DNA of 11,325 bases from Chloroflexota bacterium (GTDB lineage: Bacteria > Chloroflexota > Dehalococcoidia > Dehalococcoidales > UBA2162), in the NCBI GenBank assembly GCA_016193545.1, contig JACPSA010000067.1, positions 1-11,325 of the forward strand, read 5' to 3'. This document shows, one piece after another, positions 6,171 to 11,325 of this stretch (positions within the stretch are counted from its first letter, which is position 1; every line of letters begins with the position of its first letter). The notes beneath the pieces were generated by a model. The model ran no database searches, was not told where the DNA came from, and saw only the letters and a list, made by a program, of their open reading frames with translations. The translations under genes and the position numbers were made by a program.

Positions 6171-7686
6171 ACTCTTTCCTTACTCTCTCAATAAAAGATA
6201 ATGCTTCTTCTCTGGTGGTTATTTCCCCTGAGGCTTGCGCTTCCCGTACTGCCTCCAGAATTTCTCCAATTTTGGGTCCCGGGCTCATGGTAAAGATGTT
6301 GATTAAATCATGTCCGTCAACCAGGCGGGAGGGACGAACGAGGCTCTCCTGCTCAAAGTGACGGGAGAGCACATACTGCGTCATCCGGGTATGTTCCTGC
6401 CAGTGGGGCAGATTTAATTGTGGGCCCCTGGTGGCGAGATGGTCAGCCAGGTTCAGGAAAAGGATGTCGATGCCCGTTTCACCGGTATCACGGAAGAACC
6501 GGTAAATCGCCCGCTGGGTGGGCAGTTCTTGCTGGCTCATCTGTCCCGGGCGGAGATGATACTTGACCACAGTCTCGACCAGTTTTATCTCCCTAGTACT
6601 GAACCTCAGTCTTTTCAGTATGTTATCCGTGATGGCTGCCCCCTCTATGGCGTGTCCTAAAAAGCGTGTGCGACCGTCAGTCTCAATGGTTTTGGTTTGA
6701 GGTTTAGCGATGTCATGGAGGAGCGCCGCCAGCTTGAGTAATATCCGGCAGGTACTGCCGCTTCTAATCTCTTCAGTAAAGTGTTGTGCCAGTGTTGCCG
6801 ACCAGGGAACAGTAACCAGGGCTTCCTCATCGGCGTATTCCCAGGTTCCCTGTCTGAGTATAAAATCGACGGCGCCCGCCGTTTTCAGTGAGTGTTCAAA
6901 AACGTCCCAGAAGTGCTCTTTGGGCTGTTCGACTTGTTTTGCCTTCTCTAGCTCCGGGAATACTGCCGTTAGCAGGTGTAGTTCATCGAGGTAGACCAAA
7001 AGCTGTCCGCCGGCGATTGACAGAAGTCGCAGTAGCTCCTCCCTGATTCGCTCACCGGCAACACTGCCGATAAGGGAAGAATAGCGCTGAATCAGGGTCT
7101 CTGTCTTCCGGTCGATGTTGAAACCAAGCTCGGCAGCCAGCCGCACCGCCCGCAATAAACGGGCCGCATCTGCCGGGAAAGCGGTATCAGACACGACCCG
7201 AATCACGCGCCTCTGCAGGTCATCCTGGCCATTGAATGGGTCGATAAGTTGAACATCAGATAAGTCATTCCGGAACTGGCTGAGGTCAATTGCCATCGCG
7301 TTTATGGTGAAATCACGCCGTGCCAGGTCCTGGTTGATGTTACCTTCCAATGAGGAGAAATCAAGCTGCCATTGGACCCTGTTTGGGGGTGCTTCCCGGT
7401 CTACCATAATTATCCGGCCAGCCCCGCTTATCTTGTCGAGCAGGACATACTTGCCACCCAGGGTCGAGGCTACTCTGGGGGCAATCTCTAGGGCGTCGGC
7501 GGCTACGGCCAAGTCGATATCAGCCGTGGCTCGTCCCAGTAGCGCATCACGCACCAGTCCACCAACGACGTACGACTCAATATTTTGCTCGGCGAGAAAG
7601 TTACTTATCCGGGTCAATAATAACCGGGCCCCGGGGCCAATCAAACTGCGCAAAGAATTATTCACCACTGCCTCAGTAAGGCTCAT
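6163..7686 (-). CDS. CCA tRNA nucleotidyltransferase/poly(A) polymerase family protein with HD domain
   Basis: From the ATG at 7686 the protein has 507 residues. The N-terminal class II nucleotidyltransferase head shows YVVGGLVRDALLGR (39-52), the catalytic DIDLA pair (Asp56, Asp58) and RRDFTINAMA (123-132), followed by the RNA-binding neck with RLLRAVRLAAELGF (176-189). A C-terminal HD domain has LLHDIAKP (322-329, His324/Asp325), GHAIEGA (344-350), His377 and Asp415. The family adds or repairs the 3' CCA of tRNA, or only part of it when the work is split between two enzymes; the HD domain may give phosphatase/phosphodiesterase activity. I prefer 7686 because AGGGAG lies 6 nt upstream; an in-frame TTG at 7749 would add 21 unlike residues. 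It overlaps secD by 8 nt and the upstream small ORF by 14 nt. Confidence 0.92.
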   Translation of the reverse strand: MSLTEAVVNNSLRSLIGPGARLLLTRISNFLAEQNIESYVVGGLVRDALLGRATADIDLAVAADALEIAPRVASTLGGKYVLLDKISGAGRIIMVDREAPPNRVQWQLDFSSLEGNINQDLARRDFTINAMAIDLSQFRNDLSDVQLIDPFNGQDDLQRRVIRVVSDTAFPADAARLLRAVRLAAELGFNIDRKTETLIQRYSSLIGSVAGERIREELLRLLSIAGGQLLVYLDELHLLTAVFPELEKAKQVEQPKEHFWDVFEHSLKTAGAVDFILRQGTWEYADEEALVTVPWSATLAQHFTEEIRSGSTCRILLKLAALLHDIAKPQTKTIETDGRTRFLGHAIEGAAITDNILKRLRFSTREIKLVETVVKYHLRPGQMSQQELPTQRAIYRFFRDTGETGIDILFLNLADHLATRGPQLNLPHWQEHTRMTQYVLSRHFEQESLVRPSRLVDGHDLINIFTMSPGPKIGEILEAVREAQASGEITTREEALSFIERVRKEYA

Positions 7687-7936
7687 GCTTACTCCCTGAT
7701 TGATAATCGACAATCTCAACGGAAAAACGGTAGTACCGGGGCTTGCCAATAGCGCCTAATCTTTGTCTTCCGGCAAACAACTTAAGGTAAACTATACTAC
7801 CAGTCAAATAATTTATCAAGCGCTGAAGAGTGTGTTTGCCGATAGGGTTCTCAGGTGGCATAAAGTTCTTCCGGGCCGCTTTGCTCTCCTTCAGATAGAT
7901 GGTCTTTCTCAAGGTGTGGCCCTTTTTTGACGCCAT
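7673..7936 (-). CDS. small basic hypothetical protein
   Basis: An 87-residue ORF starts with ATG at 7936 and ends 14 nt inside the tRNA nucleotidyltransferase gene. I do not recognise it. It is rich in Lys and Arg, has no membrane helix or Cys cluster, and its second half (IGKPRYYRFSVEIVDY) could form beta strands. Points in favour: it fills the whole gap and overlaps the next gene in the same style as the rest of the operon. Points against: no Shine-Dalgarno sequence before the ATG and no family resemblance. It may be real, a coupling leader peptide, or chance. Confidence 0.4.
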   Translation of the reverse strand: MASKKGHTLRKTIYLKESKAARKNFMPPENPIGKHTLQRLINYLTGSIVYLKLFAGRQRLGAIGKPRYYRFSVEIVDYQSGSKHEPY

Positions 7937-8011
7937 TTTCTTTTAATGATAATCTATTAGAATGCAGGTATAGGTAGAGTCTTGTTGATAAGGAGAATAA
8001 AGAAGAGCGTT

Positions 8012-8629
8012 ATGGAAGGCAAAATAATTTATTTTGAAAAACCCGGTCGTGAGAATACGGAAGAGGTGTTTCGGCTGGCCAAACGGCGGGCCAAAGAGCT
8101 GGGCATTAAGAATATTGTGGTCTCTTCCACCCGGGGGGATACTGCCGCTAGGGCGGTGGAAGTCTTCGGCGGGATGAAAGTAATCGCCGTGAGTCACATT
8201 ACCGGTTACCGTCAGCCCGATACTCAGGAGTTCACCGCTGAGAACAGGCAGAAAGTGGAGGCCGGCGGGGGTACAATACTTGGTACTACGGAAGTATTAT
8301 CTGGTGGGGTCGATAGGGCCATGCGTAACAAGTTCAAAATGTCTCTTGTTACCGATATCATCGCCAGTACATTGCGTATGCTTGGTCAGGGAATAAAGGT
8401 AGTTTGTGAAGTTAGCGTGATGGCGGCTGATGCCGGACTGGTGCGTACCGACGAAGATGTTATCGCTATCGGGGGTACCGGCCGGGGGGCCGATACGGCG
8501 GTGGTGCTCAGGCCGGCGAATTCCACGAACTTCTTTGACCTTAGAATTAAGGAAATCCTCTGTAAGCCCCTCTTCGCTGCCGTTCCTTCGAGCCAGCCGG
8601 CGGGCGTGGAGGGGCATCACCATCATTAA
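8012..8629 (+). CDS. stand-alone pyruvate kinase alpha/beta-domain protein, copy 1 (His-tailed)
   Basis: This 205-residue protein resembles the C-terminal (alpha/beta) domain of pyruvate kinase without the catalytic barrel, the COG1751-type family known from archaea and anaerobic bacteria. Its function is unknown; in full pyruvate kinase this domain is regulatory. Seen in order: KIIYFEKPGRENTEEVF (4-20), IVVSSTRGDTA (35-45, the region matching the phosphate-effector loop of pyruvate kinase), CEVSVMAADAG (132-142), IGGTGRGADTAVVLRP (153-168) and NFFDLRIKEILCKP (173-186). After a short Ala/Pro/Gly linker it ends in four histidines (8615-8626). I chose the ATG at 8012 because it matches the start of copy 2; an upstream in-frame TTG at 7982 would add ten poor residues. 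It is first of three tandem paralogues, roughly two-thirds identical to copy 2 by hand count. Confidence 0.88.
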   Translation: MEGKIIYFEKPGRENTEEVFRLAKRRAKELGIKNIVVSSTRGDTAARAVEVFGGMKVIAVSHITGYRQPDTQEFTAENRQKVEAGGGTILGTTEVLSGGVDRAMRNKFKMSLVTDIIASTLRMLGQGIKVVCEVSVMAADAGLVRTDEDVIAIGGTGRGADTAVVLRPANSTNFFDLRIKEILCKPLFAAVPSSQPAGVEGHHHH

Positions 8630-8669
8630 TGGCTGGTATAAGTCTTTAGCCTTAATATAAAGGGGGTGT

Positions 8670-9233
8670 ATGGAAGGCAAGATAGTTTATTTTGAAAAAC
8701 CGGGTGTCGATAATACCGAAGAAGTGTTTCGCATTGCTAAGTCCAGGGCTAAAGAACTGGGTATCGACAAGATTGTGGTCTCTTCCACCCGGGGTGATAC
8801 TGCGGTGAAGGCGGTGGAATTTTTCAAGGGGATGAAAGTAATCGTGGTTAGTTATGTTACCGGTATGAAAGAGCGTGACATCCAGCCATTTACCGAAGAA
8901 AACCGGCGGAAAGTTGAAAGCGGTGGGGCTGTCATTGTCACAGCTGCCCATGCCTTTGCCGGGGTAAGCCGGGCCATACGCCAGAAATTCGATACCATTA
9001 CTATCGTGGAAATAATAGCCCAAACCCTGCGTAATTTCGGGCAGGGTATGAAGGTCGTCTGTGAAATCAGCCTGATGGCGGCTGATGCCGGTCAGGTACG
9101 TACCGATGAAGAGATTATTGTCCTGGGCGGTACCGGTCGGGGAGTGGACACGGCGGTTGTGTTACAGCCGGTAGATTCTCAGCGCTTCTTCGACCTCAGG
9201 ATTAAGGAAATTCTCTGTAAGCCTCGCCTATAG
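8670..9233 (+). CDS. stand-alone pyruvate kinase alpha/beta-domain protein, copy 2
   Basis: At 187 residues this is the compact member of the tandem set. It begins MEGKIVYFEKPG exactly like copy 1 and shares VVSSTRGDTAVKAVE (36-50), FGQGMKVVCEISLMAADAG (123-141), GGTGRGVDTAVVL (153-165) and FFDLRIKEILCKP (173-185), but stops at once with RL, without the linker or His tail of copies 1 and 3. The segment TAAHAFAGVSR (91-101) is one residue shorter than in copy 1 and is the most divergent part, so it may set specificity. A G-rich ribosome site, AGGGGGTG (8661-8668), lies directly before the ATG. It starts 40 nt after copy 1 with no terminator between, so the two are probably co-transcribed. No catalytic pyruvate-kinase residues are present; the role is unknown. 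Confidence 0.88.
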   Translation: MEGKIVYFEKPGVDNTEEVFRIAKSRAKELGIDKIVVSSTRGDTAVKAVEFFKGMKVIVVSYVTGMKERDIQPFTEENRRKVESGGAVIVTAAHAFAGVSRAIRQKFDTITIVEIIAQTLRNFGQGMKVVCEISLMAADAGQVRTDEEIIVLGGTGRGVDTAVVLQPVDSQRFFDLRIKEILCKPRL

Positions 9234-9283
9234 CCAAAAGGATGCAGTGGTAAATATATAATAAATGTATAAGGAGGGATAGA

Positions 9284-9875
9284 ATGGTAACCAAAACAGT
9301 TTATTTTGAGAAACCGGGTCATGCGAATACCGATGAGGTGCTGCGTATCGCCAAGCTACGGGCGAAAGAGCTGGGTATCAGGACGGTACTGGTAGCCTCG
9401 AATAGCGGAGATACGGCAGTGAAGGCAACCGAAGCCTTCAAGGGGATAAGGGTGGTGGTGGTGACCCGTATCACCGGTCACCAGGAACCCAATGTTCAGC
9501 TGTTCACCGAGGAAAACAGGCGCAAGGTGGAAAGCCAGGGTGCGGTGGTGCTGACCGGTACCGAAGTCTTCGGCGGAGTAAGCCGCGCCATGCGCAATAA
9601 GTTCAAAATGTATCTTCTCGGTGCAGGTAGCCTGTGAAATCAGCCTGATGGCGGCTGATGCCGGCCTGGTGCGTACCGATGAAGATGTTATCTCTATCGG
9701 GGGTAGCCACCGTGGAGCCGATACCGCGGTGGTGCTCAAACCGGTGAATTCGACGAACTTCTTCGACCTCAGGGTTGGGGAGATTCTCTGTAAACCTGTT
9801 TTTTCGGCAGCGTCTCTAAGTCAGCCGGTAGCGGTAGCGGCTGCGGCTGCGGGTGGAGAGCATCATCACCATTAA
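9284..9875 (+). pseudogene. pyruvate kinase alpha/beta-domain protein, copy 3, frameshifted
   Basis: The third paralogue has an excellent start: AAGGAGGG (9271-9278) 5 nt before the ATG at 9284. It reads KTVYFEKPGHANTDEV and GDTAVKATEAFKG like its neighbours up to NKFKM (codon 109). There, against copy 1, two deletions are seen: 33 nt (11 codons) after 9610 and 8 nt after 9622. The net 41-nt loss shifts the frame, giving a TGA at 9635-9637 and a 117-residue product. The rest of the family sequence continues in another frame, from VACEISLMAADAG to the end at 9875, still finishing with an Ala/Gly linker and four histidines (9861-9872). The downstream part is intact, so decay looks recent. A sequencing slip alone is unlikely to lose 41 nt, but an assembly error between near-identical copies is possible. 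Confidence 0.85.
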
Positions 9876-9897
9876 TACTCGTTACGTCAGGTAAATA

Positions 9898-10079
9898 GGG
9901 GGTTGTCCAGAAGCCGTCATTGCGAGACCATTCCGACAAAGTCGGAAGGCGACCTGCTCGCCGAACAAGTTCTTTGGCAGGCGAGAGCAATCTGGGAGGC
10001 ATGACCCCATCCACCCGGATTGCCACGTCCTTCAGCGGAAGGACTCGCAATGACAAAGGAACCTTTTCAGACAGCCTCT
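9898..10079. repeat. palindromic MITE-like interspersed repeat
   Basis: The element is bounded by inverse copies GTCATTGCGAG (9916-9926) and CTCGCAATGAC (10044-10054). Imperfect outer arms extend this: GGTTGTCCAGAA near 9901-9912 against the complement of TTTTCAGACAGCC (10064-10076). Inside are a TTCCGAC/GTCGGAA hairpin (9931-9947), the GCAATCTGGGA and CGGATTGCCACG half-sites and further G/C-rich arms. From memory, repeats with GTCATTGCGAG ends are widespread in Chloroflexota and deltaproteobacterial genomes. It has no transposase and no believable ORF, so it would be non-autonomous. It begins 23 nt after the broken paralogue. Confidence 0.75.
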
Positions 10080-10208
10080 ACAGGGGATGAGGTCGTTAGT
10101 AGGCAATAATGGGTGTTGAATTAGCAATTAGCTGAGTAAATTACTCTGGCAGGGCACTAGAAGCAGGACTTGGTCTTGTTAGGATATTTTTAGGAAGGCA
10201 GACGGGTA

Positions 10209-10712
10209 GTGAGTTATTACGAGCATAAGCAAAAATCACCCCACAGCGTGAGCTGTGCCGTTCTCACCATCTCTGATACCCGTACCGAACAGAATGATGA
10301 GTCCGGCGCTTTGATAAAACAGAAACTCACTCAGGCTGGACACCGGGTAATGGCCTATTCTATTTTGAAAGATGAAGCTGCCGCTATCAAGCAGAAGATA
10401 AATGAGCTGCTGGCACAGGAGGAGCTTCAGGTCATCATCACCAATGGTGGCACCGGGGTGAGCCACCGTGATGTTACCGTGGAAACAGTATCTTCGCTCC
10501 TGGAAAAGAGGCTGGATGGCTTCGGCGAGCTTTTCCGGTCCTTAACCTACCAGGAGATAGGCACGGGTAGTCTGATGAGTAGAGCGCTGGCCGGTGTAGC
10601 CGGGGGGAAGGTTATTTTCTGTATCCCCGGCTCTCCCGGAGCCGTAAATCTGGCACTGGACAAGGTAATCTTGCCTGAAATCGGGCACCTGGTCAGGGAG
10701 GCAACGAGGTGA
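10209..10712 (+). CDS. moaB: molybdopterin adenylyltransferase-family protein (MoaB/MogA)
   Basis: This 167-residue protein belongs to the MoaB/MogA family, which activates molybdopterin by adenylylation before molybdenum insertion. The domain fills the chain: LTISDTRT (19-26), the nucleotide-binding TNGGTGVSHRDVT (78-90) and GSLMSRALAGV (120-130) followed by CIPGSPGAVNLALD (138-151). Length fits MoaB. The start is a GTG at 10209, with AGGAAGG (10192-10198) about 10 nt upstream; no ATG is available near it. Its TGA overlaps the GTG of moeA, so the two are coupled. I cannot separate MoaB from MogA by sequence alone; MoaB is the usual name for this short form. Confidence 0.9.
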   Translation: MSYYEHKQKSPHSVSCAVLTISDTRTEQNDESGALIKQKLTQAGHRVMAYSILKDEAAAIKQKINELLAQEELQVIITNGGTGVSHRDVTVETVSSLLEKRLDGFGELFRSLTYQEIGTGSLMSRALAGVAGGKVIFCIPGSPGAVNLALDKVILPEIGHLVREATR

Positions 10713-11325
10713 AACCTTTCGGCGCACTGCTTTCTTTTGAGGAAGCAAAAAGGGTGGTCGAAGCTAACATCAAGCCGGTTACCAGAGTCGAAGTTATCGA
10801 TATCGATAGTGCCTCGGGGAGGGTCCTGGCGGAGGACATCGTGGCGACTCTGAGCATCCCATCCTTTGATAGAGCGGCGATGGACGGTTACGCGGTTAAA
10901 GCCAGAGATACCTTCAATTCCGGGCAGTTCAAGCCTAAGGTGCTTAATTTAGTTGGCGAACTACACGCCGGGGATGCCCCTCAGCAGAGAGTAAACGCCG
11001 GGGAGTGTATCCAGATTGCCACCGGCGCGATGATGCCTAAGGGTGCGGATGCGGTAGTTATGGTTGAAGATAGCGAGAGAGAGAACGGTAGGGTGAAGGT
11101 GTTTAAATCGGCTTACCCCAGGGCTAACGTATCGAAGAAGGGGGAGGATATCAAGGTCAGCGAGCTGATTCTGGCGCAAGGCTTGGTTTTGGATGCGGGA
11201 AAGGTCGGGGTGCTTGCCTCACAGGGGATAGGTCAGGTCAGGGTCTATGAAAAACCAAAAGTAGCCATCCTGCCCAGTGGCGAGGAAGTGGTTGGAATCG
11301 GTCACAGGTTAAAGCCGGGGCAGCT
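10709..11325 (+). CDS. moeA: molybdopterin molybdenumtransferase MoeA, N-terminal part
   Basis: An uninterrupted frame of 205 codons runs off the right edge of the window, about half of a normal MoeA. MoeA inserts molybdate into adenylylated molybdopterin. Visible signatures are SFDRAAMDGYAV (52-63), LHAGDAP (85-91), QIATGAMMPKGADAVVMVE (102-120) and GEDIK (145-149) in domains I-II. The start of domain III follows, with VAILPSGEEV (185-194) where most relatives have a LSTGDE-like motif. The start is a GTG overlapping the moaB stop (GTGA), with AGGGAGG (10695-10701) at 7 nt spacing. The gene directly continues the molybdenum-cofactor unit. Confidence 0.95.
   Translation, partial: MKPFGALLSFEEAKRVVEANIKPVTRVEVIDIDSASGRVLAEDIVATLSIPSFDRAAMDGYAVKARDTFNSGQFKPKVLNLVGELHAGDAPQQRVNAGECIQIATGAMMPKGADAVVMVEDSERENGRVKVFKSAYPRANVSKKGEDIKVSELILAQGLVLDAGKVGVLASQGIGQVRVYEKPKVAILPSGEEVVGIGHRLKPGQ

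Noticed and set aside
7927..7953. TTGACG...GATAAT as a promoter for the pyruvate-kinase-domain genes
   Set aside because: The hexamers are good but the spacing is only 15 nt and the leftward small ORF begins on top of it; too weak to call.
7943..8197. Minus-strand ORF opposite the start of copy 1
   Set aside because: Similar antisense frames recur opposite all three paralogues (for example 8652-9023 and 9356-9739), as expected from their shared codon pattern.
9257..9262. Perfect TATAAT before copy 3
   Set aside because: It lies in an A/T-rich run with no -35 element or TG extension, so it may be chance.
9769..10056. 95-codon minus-strand ORF
   Set aside because: It runs across the end of pseudogene copy 3 and most of the palindromic repeat; its protein is only a translation of repeat arms.
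10080..10208. Possible molybdenum-cofactor riboswitch upstream of moaB
   Set aside because: This 129-nt stretch shows no convincing stem set or conserved motif; I see only a ribosome site near 10192.

Overview
The window reads as chromosomal DNA of a free-living anaerobic-type bacterium. A NurA-domain nuclease, an HD-type tRNA nucleotidyltransferase joined to secD-secF, stand-alone pyruvate-kinase C-terminal-domain proteins, and interspersed repeats with GTCATTGCGAG ends together suggest a Chloroflexota/Dehalococcoidia-like lineage. That assignment is inference: no rRNA or other phylogenetic marker lies in the window. No phage, plasmid, CRISPR, tRNA or rRNA signal was found.

Layout. (1) 1-1656, minus strand: a two-gene unit, cutA then a NurA-domain protein, behind a good sigma70-type promoter placed so close that cutA may be leaderless. 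(2) 1657-2084: gene-free stretch packed with G/C-rich hairpins and a degraded interspersed repeat. (3) 2107-2718, plus strand: LysE-family exporter, convergent with (4) a cation diffusion facilitator (2726-3682, minus). The facilitator's leader holds, in order, a near-consensus promoter, a NiCo (czcD-type) riboswitch and an intrinsic terminator that overlaps the aptamer. This is the best-supported regulatory finding here. (5) 3902-7936, minus strand: a small hypothetical ORF, a CCA-adding/poly(A)-polymerase-family protein with an HD domain, secD and secF, joined by 14-, 8- and 8-nt overlaps, so probably one translationally coupled operon. (6) 8012-9875, plus strand: three tandem paralogues of a stand-alone pyruvate-kinase alpha/beta (C-terminal) domain protein. 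Copies 1 and 3 end in four histidines; copy 3 is broken by two small deletions that shift the frame. (7) 9898-10079: a palindromic, MITE-like interspersed repeat directly after the broken copy. (8) 10209-11325, plus strand: moaB/mogA and the first half of moeA (cut by the window edge), molybdenum-cofactor genes overlapping at GTGA.

Together, most genes are housekeeping (protein export, tRNA maturation, cofactor synthesis, metal homeostasis). The parts that stand out are the riboswitch-controlled metal exporter, the amplified and partly decaying pyruvate-kinase-domain family with natural His tails, and the repeat-rich spacers.
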